Shown here in pieces: positions 24,568-38,300 of a DNA stretch of 50,582 nt. Source of the DNA: Marinifilaceae bacterium (lineage in GTDB: Bacteria > Bacteroidota > Bacteroidia > Bacteroidales > Marinifilaceae); assembly GCA_025210485.1 (NCBI GenBank), contig JAOARN010000006.1:1-50582 (forward strand). The letters are read 5' to 3'. The notes beneath the pieces were generated by a model that was not told the origin of the DNA, searched no databases, and saw only the letters and a program-made list of their open reading frames with translations. Positions within the stretch are counted from its first letter, which is position 1, and the number at the start of each line of letters is the position of its first letter. The position numbers were made by a program, and so were the translations under genes.

Positions 24568-25860
24568 TTACTCTACTACAAGTATATAATAATTTTTCTT
24601 TCCTTTTTGAAACAAAACATACTTATCAGCAATTAGATGACCTTCTGTTATCTCTATATCGTCTGACTGTATTTTTTCCTTATTTATACTAATTGCGTTT
24701 CCTTTTACACTTCTTCTCAAATCACCTTTCGAAGGAAACATATTTGTTTCTACGCATAAAAGATCCAAAAGGTTAGCTTTTTTCTCAATTATTTTTCTTT
24801 CAACTCTAAAAGTAGGAACTCCTTCAAAAACAGAAAGGAAAGTTTCCTCGTCTAATTTATGCAAAGTTTCTGATGTTGACTTCCCAAAAAGGATATTTGA
24901 TGCCTCAACAGCCATTTCATATTCTTCACGAGAGTGAATCATAACTGTCACCTCTTCTGCAAGTCTCTGCTGAAGCTTTCTTTGGTGAGGTGCTTGATTA
25001 TGTTCTTCTACTAATTCAGAGATTTCCTTTTCACCCAAAAGTGTAAAAATCTTAATATATCTTTCAGCATCTGAATCTGAAGTATTCAACCAAAATTGGT
25101 AAAACTTATATGGAGAAGTTCTTTTTGAATCTAACCAGATATTTCCTGATTCTGTTTTTCCAAACTTACCACCATCTGCTTTTGTTATTAGTGGACATGT
25201 AATTGCCCATGCATTTTTTTGTTCTTTTCTTCTAATAAGCTCTATACCAGTTGTAATATTTCCCCACTGATCTGAGCCTCCCATTTGAAGAATACAATTC
25301 TTGCTTTTATTTAATTCTAAGAAATCATTACCTTGAACCAATTGATAAGTGAACTCAGTAAAAGACATTCCTACTTTTGAATCTGCCCCTAATCTTTTCT
25401 TTACAGAGTCTTTACTCATCATGTAATTTACAGTAATATGCTTACCTACATCACGAATAAACTCTAGGAAACTGAAATTTTTCATCCAATCGTAGTTATT
25501 TACCATCTCTGCGGCATTAGCTTGATCAGATTCAAAATCCATAAATTTTGACAACTGAGCTTTTATACATTTTTGATTATGAGCTAAAGTTTCCTCATCT
25601 AAAAGATTCCTCTCCTGTGATTTTCCAGATGGATCGCCAATCATTCCTGTTGCTCCTCCTACTAGAACCAAAGGTTTGTGACCCATAACCTGAAAATGCT
25701 TCAACATCATTATACTAACAAGGTGACCAATATGCAATGAATCCGCTGTAGGATCAATTCCTACATATGCAGACACCATACCTTTTTCCAGCTCTTCTTC
25801 TATACCAGGAACGAAGTTGTGTATCATTCCTCGCCATTTTAATTCATCTAAGAAACTCAT
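24568..25860 (-). CDS. tyrS: tyrosyl-tRNA synthetase
   Basis: This 430-residue class I synthetase charges tRNA-Tyr. The HIGH motif is at residues 43-46 ([11 protein letters not shown]). The tyrosine pocket [13 protein letters not shown] and [19 protein letters not shown] are intact, and the KMSKS loop reads [10 protein letters not shown], as in the bacterial TyrRS group. The C-terminal S4-like RNA-binding domain (about 365-430, [17 protein letters not shown]) is present. It is likely transcribed with the small lipoprotein downstream. A TACTTTTG box lies 47 bases upstream. Confidence 0.98.
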   Translation of the reverse strand: MSFLDELKWRGMIHNFVPGIEEELEKGMVSAYVGIDPTADSLHIGHLVSIMMLKHFQVMGHKPLVLVGGATGMIGDPSGKSQERNLLDEETLAHNQKCIKAQLSKFMDFESDQANAAEMVNNYDWMKNFSFLEFIRDVGKHITVNYMMSKDSVKKRLGADSKVGMSFTEFTYQLVQGNDFLELNKSKNCILQMGGSDQWGNITTGIELIRRKEQKNAWAITCPLITKADGGKFGKTESGNIWLDSKRTSPYKFYQFWLNTSDSDAERYIKIFTLLGEKEISELVEEHNQAPHQRKLQQRLAEEVTVMIHSREEYEMAVEASNILFGKSTSETLHKLDEETFLSVFEGVPTFRVERKIIEKKANLLDLLCVETNMFPSKGDLRRSVKGNAISINKEKIQSDDIEITEGHLIADKYVLFQKGKKNYYILVVE

Positions 25861-26307
25861 ATTCTATAAATTTAATCTTTTTGTTTTATTACTACAAATT
25901 GCTGCTCAAAAGTACTTATTAGTATTATTATAGTAAACTAGTTATGCATATTTTTTCCCATTTTTATTTATCCTTTTATAGGGAGTCAGATTTATTCTAT
26001 AACTTATATTGATTATAAAAAATACTTCATCTCATTTTATAATAAACAATATATCACTTAGTGTAAACATAAAATTAATCCTATTACGTTATTGTTTAAT
26101 TTTTATTGTAGTAATTATAATATTTTTTTATTAACCACCTCTGCATAATGAACAATTTATAATCTTAACCGTCTATACTCCTAAAACTTATCTATATTTT
26201 TAATCTTTATTTTATCAAAAAAAATATTTTAAATAAAACATAACCATTTAAAAAAACTATCGTATAAACTAACTAGAACTCTACAATCATTTAAGAAGAG
26301 AACTGCT
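25861..26307. other. 447-base divergent gap before the giant gene
   Basis: It separates tyrS (-) from the giant surface-protein gene (+). A tyrS -7 box is at 25907-25914. On the plus strand no TAnnTTTG box was found, so the giant gene's promoter is not identified; its ATG follows TAAGAAGAGAACTGCT. No other structure is seen. Confidence 0.4.
25907..25914 (-). promoter_or_regulatory. putative -7 box of tyrS
   Basis: The minus strand reads TACTTTTGAGC, matching TAnnTTTG, 47 bases before the tyrS ATG. The upstream TTG box is not evident. Confidence 0.45.
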
Positions 26308-29300
26308 ATGATATTTCGTAACCATATACTAAAATTAATATTCTTTTATCTTTTATTCAACAGCTATCAGCTTGTTGGGCAAACTTATACTTCTACTGAT
26401 TTTGTAACAGTGTGGAGAACTACAACTCCTAACGAAATTGTCAAAATCAGCATTAACACTTTGCCTTACAATCCCTCTAATCTAATAAACGAAGGTGTCA
26501 GTCAATCATACAATTATAATGTAGACTGGAATAGCGACGGAAACTTTGAAATTACTGGTGCATTTAGAGAGGTTACATATACTTTTGCAAATCCAGGTGA
26601 TCACACAATCGTAATTTCAGGTGATTTCTACGGCACCTGTTTTAATATTCAAGATGCTGAATATGCAAAAAAATGGATTGATGTCATTCAATGGGGTAAT
26701 ATACAATGGGAATCGATGTATTACGCTTTTCAAAACACTAGTCTTGAAAATATAAGCGCCACAGATAATCCAAATATACAAAATGTCATTTCCATGCATG
26801 GAGCATTCAAGAATGCCATAAATTTTAATTCGGATATAAACTCCTGGAATACTGCAAACGTAGTCACATTTAGTGAACTATTTCACAACTGCGAAAAATT
26901 TAACAAAGCATTAAGTTCGTGGACTGTTAATAACGCACAGTATATGAATATGATGTTCTGTGGAGCAAACTCTTTTAATCAGGATTTATCTTCATGGACA
27001 GTCAGCTCTGTTACTAATTTGAATGCAATGTTTAAAAATGCATCCAGTTTTAATCAGAACATCGGAACATGGGATATTTCTGCATGTACAGATTTATCTG
27101 AAATATTTATGAATGCTTCTAGTTTTAACCATGATATTTCTAATTGGAATACATCAAATGTTCAAAATGCAAAAGCTGTTTTTAATGGAGCAAGGAATTT
27201 CAACTCTAGTCTATCTGGAAATTTTTTAACAAATCTAACAAATGCATCCGACCTTTCATTCTTTTTTGCAAATGCAACTAAATTTAATCAAAGCATAAAT
27301 CAATTAAACACAAATTCTGTGACTAATCTTGAATCAATGTTTGAAGGGGCTTCTGCATTCAATCAAGAATTAAATAATAATTTTGGGAACAATATTAGAT
27401 CTGTAACCATCTTTAAACGAATGTTTAAAGATGCATTTAGTTTCGACCAAAACATAGGCTCATGGGATATTTCTGCATGTACTGATATAACCGAGATGTT
27501 TATGAATGCCACAAGCTTCAACCAAGATATATCCAATTGGAATACATCAAATATTCAAAATGCAAAAGGATTTCTAAATGGAGCCAAAAATTTTGACACT
27601 GACCTATCTGGCAATTTTTTTACAAACCTTACAAATGTTTCTGACTTTTCATTCTTTTTTGCAAATGCTTCTAGTTTCAATCAAAGTATAAATCAACTTG
27701 ATTTAAGTTCGGCAACCAATCTTGAATCAATGTTTGAAGGGGCTTCCTCGTTTAATCAGCAGTTTGATCAAAATTTTGGATATAATCTTAGTTCTGTTAC
27801 AAGTTTCAAAGCAATGTTCAAAAATGCATCAAGTTTTAATCAAACTATTCTTGATTTTAATATCGATGCAGCAACAAGCCTTGAGTCTATGTTTGAAGGG
27901 GCAACTAACTTTAATCAAGAATTCCCATTAGCATCTATATTTATTCCTCACATGCAAAATGTTGAAACTGTAAAATCTATGTTTAAAAATGCTACTAGTT
28001 TTAATCAAGACTTATCCAATTTCAATTATGCTAATATTTCGAACATGGAATTTTTCCTACTAAATGCACATGAATTTAGTACTGCTAATTACGATGCTTT
28101 AATAACTCTGCTCGAAAATCCAGGATATTCACTTCAGCAAAATGTTAAAATTCATATTTCATCTAAATATAGCTCATCCACTAGTACTCAAAGATCAAAT
28201 ATAATCTCAACAAATTCATGGGAAATATTCGACCTAGGCGAAAGCTCTAGTAATGATTTTATTCTTTCATTTACAACAACAAAACAAAACCAAACTATCG
28301 AAATACCTCTAGCAAGAAATCTTACTAACAATGTAGATTTCTCAATAGATTGGGGAGATGGAAATTCTGAGCTAAATCAAAGCCAGAGTATCGAGCATAC
28401 TTATGCTGAGCCTGGTATATATTTTGTGAAAATATCAGGCGATATCCCTTCTGTTAACTTTAGTCTGCTCGAAAAAGAAAAAAGAGATGCTCTTAGTTCC
28501 ATTCAATCTTGGGGAAATATAAATTGGGAAATTATGCAAAACAGTTTTGCTAACTGTTCCAATTTAGAGATAAAAGCTAAAGATGCTCCAATAACATCAA
28601 CTGTTACCAATTTCTCTTCTTTATTTAAAGATTCTCCGAAAGTAAACTTAGAGTTTACTAATTGGGATTTTTCTAATGCCACAAAGATGAACAATATGCT
28701 TTATGGTGCAAACAGTTTTTCAACTGAAAACTATGATATATTACTAAATAAGTTGGATGCAGAAGTTTCTGCGACTAATATCACAATAGATGTAGATTCA
28801 AGATATTCACCAACTGGAGAAGCCAGTAGAACCAACCTAATTAATAATAAATCATGGACTATTAACGATATTGGTAGTAGTTCCAATAAAGCATTTGTTC
28901 TTGAAATAGTAACAAATTCTCCAAATTTCGAATTTACATTTCCTGCTGTAAGCAATGGTAGTTCAACTAACTATAATATAGATTGGGGCGATGGAAATAT
29001 AGCATCAAACCAAAATTCAAACAGCAGTAATACGTATACAAATGCTGGTAAATACACAATCACAATTACTGGAGATATATATGGTATAGATTTCTCTTCT
29101 GTAGAACAGGCAAAAAAAGAGATTAAAATTCTTGTGAAAAACTGGGGTACAAACAATTGGAAAAATTTAAATTTTGGTTTCATGGGATGTACTAATTTAA
29201 TAATTGACTCCAAAGATTCGCCAGATTTATCTGAATGTCAGTCTCTAAGTAGCCTATTTGAAAATGCTACTAATTTCAATTCAAATATCTCAAAATGGAA

Positions 29301-32300
29301 TGTTTCTGGTATTAAAGATTTTAGCAGAATGTTCGCAAACACAAACATTTTTGATCAAAATATTAATAATTGGACAATGTCTGCAGCTACTGATTTAAGT
29401 TATATGTTCTTAAATAGTAAAAACTTCAATGGGCTTATATCTGACTGGGATGTTTCAAATGTTGAAAATATTGAAGGAATATTTCAAGGATCCGAGAGAT
29501 TCAATAAAGATATTAATTCATGGAATTTAATCAAAGCTACAAGTCTTGCTAATTTTTTCAAAGATGCTAAAGCCTATAATAAACCACTAGATTCTTGGGA
29601 TGTATCAAATATTACAAATTTTGAATCAATGTTTGAAAATGCAGAGATGTTCAATTCAGATATTTCAAATTGGAATATTTCCCAAGCACAAAATATGACC
29701 AATTTTTGTAAAGGTGCAGAATCTTTTAGCGCAGGTAATTATAGCAGATTAATTACTGCTTGGTCTGCATTATCAATTCAATCAGGAGTAACAATTGAAT
29801 TTTCTTCAAGATATTTTCCATCTGTTTCTACTGAAAGATCAACCATTGAAAGCAATGGGTGGTCTATTACCGATTTAGGAACATCACTGCCATTTATCAT
29901 AAAAGTAGAGTGTACTTCACGAGACTTTAAAAACCATATTCCTATTCATTTAAATTACGACTACGACTGTACAATTGATTGGGGTGATGGAACTACAGAA
30001 AATTACATTGCTAATAATAATCAGAATAAAACCATAATCCATCAATATCCAAATATAGGTTTTTACGAAATATCTATAACGGGCAAATTTCCAGGATTTA
30101 CTGCTCAAAATTTTCCTAATGCATCGGAGAATGCTAAATTCCATGATGTCATTCAATGGGGTGATATTGAGTGGGAGTCAATGGCTGGATTTTTTTACCA
30201 TACACGATGCAAAGTTCTTACTGCAAAGGATACTCCAAATACAAGTAATGTTAAAGATTTTTCTAATGCTTTTTACAGTGCTATATTGATTGAACTTGAT
30301 TTATCAAAACTTGACGTATCAAAAGGAGAAGATTTTTCTGAAATGTTCTACGGTGCAGGAGCATTCAATTCTGACCTATCAAATTGGAATGTAAGCAATG
30401 CTAAGAATATGGAAAGTATGTTTCGTAGTGCAAGACATTTCGATTCAGATCTTAATAGCTGGGATGTTAGCAATGTTGAGAATATGAATCAAATGTTTTA
30501 TAATGCACAAATATTCAATCATGATATTGGAAACTGGAATGTATCCAAAGTAAAGAAATTCCGTTCTATGTTCGTTTATGCCTTGAAATTTAATCAAGAC
30601 CTTAGCAATTGGAGACCTTATTCAGCTGATCCTGACGCAATGTTTGATATGTTGTCTGCATCTGATATCTCAATGAAAAACTATGACAAAATTCTTAATA
30701 CCTGGGTAGAAATAGACGATTTACCACCTACTGAAATTTTAACCGAAACCCAATACCATACAATACATGCTCACGATGCATTTAACCGACTAAATGCAAA
30801 GGGGTGGACTGTTCGAGATAAATGTCGCGACATCGGTGACCAACCTTATTCACAACTTCCTAATGCAACCAGTTTTTATGGTGATGGTTTAGGTCCAAAT
30901 AAGGTGTACACTATAATATCAGCATACTTTAAAACTGCCAACAAAGGACTTGTACCTCTTGATTCGTTGCGTGTTATATCTATTACTAACTGTGGTGACA
31001 CATGGATGGATATAAATGATAATAACATTATTGATGGAGAGGAAAGAAATTTTGTTGCAGGAGATCATTTTTATATGGAGGATGCTTTAGCTTCAAAAAT
31101 AAAACATGTCTCCACAAAAGATTGTGGAAATGTAATATTTGAATGGAAAAATATTGATTATATAGGTGAAAGTGATCCGTCAATTACTCACACAATATTG
31201 CCCAAAACACCTCCTGTAATTACTATTAATTCAGACCCAAGTGTGGATGAAACAGATTCAAATAAAACAATGACGATTACATTTGAAATTGATTATACTA
31301 TATTAATAGATATAAATTTTGAAATAGAATTCAGCAGTACTGCTTCAGCAGAAGAAGGAATAGATTTCAATTTTACCACTAAAAGTTTTACCATCCCTGC
31401 AGGTTCATCTTCTATATCAACAGATATTGAGATATTTGGAGATGATCTTGACGAAGGAGCCGAACAGATTCTTTTTAAGCCTATAAATATAGATTATGGA
31501 ACTCATGATGGATCTTATCATCAGATTGAAATTACAAACGACGATTATATGCCAGTATATTCTACAACTAGCTTTAATATTGACGAAAATACAGCTATTG
31601 GAACTGTAGCTCATACTGTTTCATACACTGATGTAGATGACAAAGGATTAATCAACTTAAGATTAGATGGGACAAATACCTATTTTGAAATAAAAAATGA
31701 CTTTGACATTGTTGTCAAAGCTGATATTGACTTTGAATCAATACAGTCTATAAATCTTCCAATTATTCTCTCTGATGGTTCAAATGAGAATAACAAGACA
31801 TTTATCATAAACGTAAATAATCTTAATGATAATAAACCTATAATTACAAATGCAAACATCGCAGATGTAGATGAAGATGATATAATTGACACGCGAATTA
31901 TAACACTAACAGCCTCAGATGCGGATGATCCAAGCAGAATTTATTTTTATAATTGGAAAATTACATCTGGAAATGATGATTCTAGATTTCGCATAAAGAA
32001 CTCAGATCGTATAACTTTGTTAAACAAACTTGATAGAGAGACTAAAGATCAATACATTTTAACAGTAACTGTAGATGACCAAGGTTCAGGTGATATCAAT
32101 ACTAGTGACCCATTCACTATCACAATAAATGTAAATGACGCCAACGATGAAAAACCTACTTTGGTTCCTGTAAGCGATTTGCATATATCTGAAGATGCAG
32201 CAATTTATACTTCTATTGCAGAGATGTCAGCAACAGATCCAGACCTGCCCGAAAATACATTTTTTTACAATTGGAAAGTTACAACTGATGTTGGAAGCAA

Positions 32301-35300
32301 TATTTTCTACGTAAATCCAGGTGATCATAAATTATATTTAGGGAAAAGTCTTGACAGAGAAACAACTGCAGTATACAATGTTCAGCTAACTGTTAATGAT
32401 GATTCTGGACTAGATGCAAACACAAGTGATCCTATTAATTTTAAAATATTTGTTGATGATATTAATGACAGTCCGCCAGTCATAAATAGCCCCGCAAATA
32501 TAAACGTAAACGAATTAACATCTATTAATGATGTATTAATCACTTTTACGGCCACAGATGATGATTTACCTGAAAATACTAATTATACAAACTGGAGAAT
32601 TACATCTGGTAATGAAAAAGGAAAATTTGAATTAAATTCTATAACAGGAGAACTTAAACTAATTGACAATTTAGATTTTCAAGTAGACAATTCTTACACA
32701 TTAAAAATTAAAGTTGATGACGATATACTAGCTAATAATCCTAACGAAAGCGATGAATTCAATCTTACAATTAATATAATTGATGAAAATGATAAGATTC
32801 CAGAAATTACAACATTAACTAACAATATAAATGTATCCGAAGGCCTAAATATTAATACCGTCGTTAAAATCTTTGATGCCTCTGACGAAGATAGTCATCA
32901 AATTACCAATTTCTTTTGGACTATAAGTTCTGGAAATGATGATGGTAAATTTGCAATTAATTCAAATACTGGTGAGTTATACATATATAATTTATTAGAC
33001 AGGGAAGATGTAGATCGTTATTATATTGGAATTACAGTTTATGATGCCCCTACAGGAGGTAATCAGAGCTCCGAAAAAATATTTCCAGTTATTATCGAAG
33101 ATGTAAACGATAAATATCCAATAATACAATCTCCTAATTCTATTTCTATTAGTGAAAATACTAGTATAAATACAATTATTGCAAGTATGGTAGCTACCGA
33201 CGAAGATTTACCTGTCAATACAGATTTTCAGAATTGGAGAATAATAAGTGGCAATGATGATGGTGTTTTCAGTATAGATGCTAACACGGGAGAAATAAGC
33301 CTTGTAAAGACTTTAAATTTTCATTCTATACAGAAATATTCTTTAGTACTTAAAGTAGACGATGCCGCTACAAATCCGCGAGTTAGCCCTGATTTTACTT
33401 TAACTATAAACATTCAAGATCAAAACGATAGAAAACCTATAATTACACCTGTCTATGGATTTGCAATTTCTGAAAATACAGCAATCAATACTAATATTTT
33501 AACTCTCTATGCAACTGATGAAGATGATGCAAACATAACCAATTTTCAATGGAGAATCACAAATGGAAATAATGAAGGAAAATTCCAAATAAATATAAAC
33601 ACAGGAGTTCTAGAACTTATCGGAAATCTGGACAGGGAAACTACAAATGAATATAATCTTGAATTAGTAGTGTCTGATGATATATCAGGTGGGAACGACA
33701 GTGATCCTTATATTCTAACAATTAGTATTATTGATATTAATGATAATATTCCTGAAATAGTCTCAGCAAGCTCTACTAATGTTGCTGAAAATGCCTCGAT
33801 TGGTACTTCTGTAATCACATTACTAGCAACAGATAAGGACTTTAATACTAAGTTTTATAATTGGACTATTAAATCAGGAAATACTAATGACGCGTTTGAA
33901 ATAAACCCTACTTCAGGACTTATTTCTACGAAGAAGATTCTAGATAATTTTCCAGAGATATCATACACTCTGATAATTACGGTTGATGATGACATTAGCT
34001 CTAATAGTCCAAATACAAGTAATGATTTTTCATTTACCATAAACCTTTCGAATAGCAATAATAAAGCTCCAGTAATAGACCCTGTGTCAGACATAACAAT
34101 TGCTGAAAACAAAGCTTTGAACTCCATTATAGAAAGTTTTACAGCTCAGGACGAAGATGGAGGTAGTATAACAGACTTCTTTTGGTTGATTACTACAGGG
34201 AATGGTAATGAGATTTTTGAGCTAGAATCAAGTACAGGAAATCTTATCTTGAAAAAACCACTTGATTATGAAACAGAACAATCATACATAATAGGCATTA
34301 GTGTTAAAGATGCGCCAGCAGGTGGAAATACGAGTCAAGAGTTAAGTTTCAAAATTAATGTATCAGATATTAATGACGAAAAACCTGTTATCTTAGGACC
34401 TAGTTCTATATCTGTGTCTGAATTAACTCCAACGAATTCAGTTATTTCCACAATGTTTGCAGTCGATGATGATACAAGTGTAAATACAGCATTGCAAAAC
34501 TGGACTATTAAATCAGGAAATGCAGATAATAAATTTGCTATTGATGCTTCAAGTGGTGAATTATCAATAGCGAATAATTTGGATTATGAGCAGAAGATTA
34601 TTTACGACTTGATGATTACTGTTGATGATAATTCTCCTGCAAATGCTCCAAATACCAGTAACGATTTCGCTGTTAAGGTCACGGTTTTAAATGCTAATGA
34701 CAATAAACCTATAGTAACTCCTACTGCAGATATTCATATTGTTGAAAATCATCCTTTAAATCAAGTAATTCAGACATTTGCAGCTACTGATTCTGACGGA
34801 GTTTACAACAGTGATTTCAAATGGTTTATTGATAGTGGTAATGAAGAGGGTATTTTTGAAATAGATATTGATTCAGGAGAACTTTCAGTAATTAAAAATA
34901 TAGATAGAGAATCTAATAGTAGCTATACTTTATCTATAATAGTGAAAGATTTTCTTACAGGTGGATATACAAGTGACACCTATAATTTTACAATTAATAT
35001 CGATGATGTCAATGATTCGAAACCTGTTATTACCGACCCTGTTTCTGTCGATATATCTGAGAGTGTTGCTTTAGCAACAAGCATTACAACAATGATTGCA
35101 AATGATGACGACTCTGCAGCAAATACCAATTTAACAAATTGGTTAATCGTTTCAGGAAATTCAAATAATGACTTCTCTATTAATTCAAACACTGGTGAAA
35201 TAACAAATCTTAATAATCTAGATTTTGAAACAAAAAATATTTATGAGCTATTTATAACTGTTGATGATAATACAAGTTCTGCCAACACCAGCGATCAGTT

Positions 35301-38300
35301 TAAATTAACAATCAATATAGATGATGCAAATGATGAAACTCCTGTAATTGACCCAATCTCGGATTTTAGCTTTAACGAGAATGTAATAATAGGAGAAACT
35401 CTTAATACTTTTACAGCAACCGATAACGATTCTAATGAACAAACAGAATTTAAATGGTCTATCAGCTCAGGTAATGCTGATGATAAATTTGAAATAGAGG
35501 CTGCAACAGGAAAACTTATTTTAAAAAATAAAGTAGACAGAGAGACTAAAGCTACATACACGCTAGGACTTATTGTTGAAGATGCAGTTTCTGGTGGAAA
35601 TTCAAGCTCTGAAGTACAGTTCACAATCAACATATTGGATAGTAATGATAGTAAACCGATAATTGATTCTCCTAATAATATGGATCTAAACGAAGATACT
35701 TCAACAGGAACTGTTCTTATAACATTTTCAGCTACAGATAATGACCTTAATTCAAACTTCACAAATTGGACAATAAAAGCAGGTAATGATGAAAATCTAT
35801 TTAGTCTAGATGCCGCAACAGGGGAATTAAGCTTGATAAATCCTCTAAAATATATTTCGCCTACTATATATAAATTAATAATTACAGTTGAAGATGATAT
35901 AGCGGCAAATTCTCCAAATACAAGTGAAAATTTCGAATTTGAGCTCAATTTGATAAATGTAAATAATCAAAAACCTATAATAAACCCAATTGCAGATATT
36001 GAGCTTGTAGAGTCAACAAGTGTTAACACAATAATAGGTCAAGCCACAGCATCAGATGAAGACGGATCTACTCTCACTAAATTTAATTGGAGCATCAGTT
36101 CCGGAAATACAGACAATGATTTTTCTATTGATGTCAATACAGGAGAAATGAGTTTAGTTAAAACTTTAGATAGAGTTACAAAACCAAATTACACACTTGG
36201 AATAAGCGTAACAGATGCAGCTACTGGTGGAAATACAAGTGCAGAGGTACAATTTACTATAACAATAACTGATATAAATGATAATAAACCTATAATTACA
36301 GGTCCTGCGATAATCTCTGTACTGCAATCAAATCCTATTGGTAGTGCTATAGGTTCTATGATTGCAACAGATTTGGACGAAAACACCTATTTCCAAAACT
36401 GGACAATCAAGAGTGGAAATACTGATAGTGATTTTAGCATCAATCCCAATACAGGTGTCCTAATTTTAGAAAAAGCTTTAGATTACGCAACAAAACCAAC
36501 ATATACTCTGGTTATCAGTGTTCAAGATGATATCCCAAGTAAAAGTCCAAATACTAGTGACGATTTCATGCTTACTATCAATGTGGCTATAACAAATAAT
36601 AACCCGCCAAGTATTGACCCTATAGCTGATTTCGATTTAAATGAATCTACAACAACAAATACAATTATTAAAACTTTTACAGCTACTGATTCAGACCCTG
36701 GAACAGATTTCTTTTGGAGTATCATTACAGGAAATGAAGATAATATATTTGAATTAGAATTAAATACAGGAAATCTAGTCCTAAAATCTGCTGTCGATAG
36801 AGAAACAAAAGATTCATACAATTTGAATATTATTGTTAAAGACATGAATATAGGCGGAAATGTCAGTGAAATTGAAAACTTCACTATAAATATTACCGAC
36901 TTTAATGACAATAAACCTATAATTAATGACCCTGGATTGATAAGCTTTGCTGAAGATAAAACAGCAAACAGCCTTCTTACTGCTTTATCTGCTCAAGATG
37001 ATGATAGTTCAGGTAATACCAATTTTAATAATTGGCAAATTACAAATGGCAATACAGGCAATGTTTTTAGCCTTGACCCAAATACAGGTGAGTTGAAACT
37101 AGCCTCAGTTGTAGATTATGAAGTTACAGCCAATTACAGCTTATCAATAACTGTGGATGACAATACTACTGATGCAAATACAAGTGATGCTATAAATATT
37201 AATATAGAAATTACGGATATTAATGATAATACACCATCAATTGATGCAATTACTGATATTGAAGTCCTAGAATCAGAACCTGTAGGCACATCAATTAAAA
37301 CATTAACAGCACAGGATGCAGACAGCCCTGGGATTACAATTTTCAACTGGTCTATTACCAGTGGTAATTCCGAAGATAAATTTGAATTGAATAATTCAAC
37401 AGGAGAACTTTCTATAAAAAATGCACTTGATAGAGAATCCACTACTGAATATAATCTTAGAATTACCGTTGAAGATAAACTAACAGGTGGACTTACTAGC
37501 TCAGAAGTAGTGCAAAGAATAATTATAAAGGATGTTAATGATTCAAAACCTGTAATAATATACCCTGATATTTTAACCGTGGCAGAAAACATTTCTATAA
37601 ATACAAAAATAGCCTCATTTACCGTAACGGATGATGATGAACTCCCCGAGAATAAAGATTTTCAAAATTTTAAAATAAAATATGGTAATAGTCAAAATAT
37701 CTTTAATATTGTCGGAAAAGATCTAAGTGTTATTGGTGCATTAGACTTTACAAAACAAAACAAATACGAACTCGTTGTAACCGTTGATGATGCTGCTGTA
37801 AATCCTAATACAAGTGACGATTTTATAGTTACTATAAACATAACAAACACTAACAATTCGGCACCTACAATTGACCCAATATCTGATATCAATATTGATG
37901 AAAACCATATTGTAGGAAATACTATTACAACTTTCACAGCAACTGATCCAGATGGAATTGGAGCATCCGATTTTAATTGGACTATTGTCAGTGGTAATGA
38001 TGACGGAAAATTTGAATTAGAGGCTTTAACAGGAATATTAAATTTAATTGCCCCTGTAGATAGAGAGGATAAAGACAGCTACAGTTTAAGAATTGTGGTT
38101 TCAGACAAACAAATTGGAGGAAATCTTAGCCCTGAAGTAAGTTTCAATATTAACATCAATGATATTAATGACAACAAACCAACAATTGATTCTCCTAACA
38201 GTGTTACAATAGCCGAGGATATTGCAATTAATACAATAATAGCAAGTATGCTTGCAAGTGACTTAGACAGTCCCGCAAAAACAAGTCTTCAGAATTGGAC

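Noticed and set aside
33855-37937. Long antisense reading frames opposite the cadherin repeats
   Set aside because: They recur at the same phase in each repeat and follow from the repeated codons of the sense strand; none shows family features.
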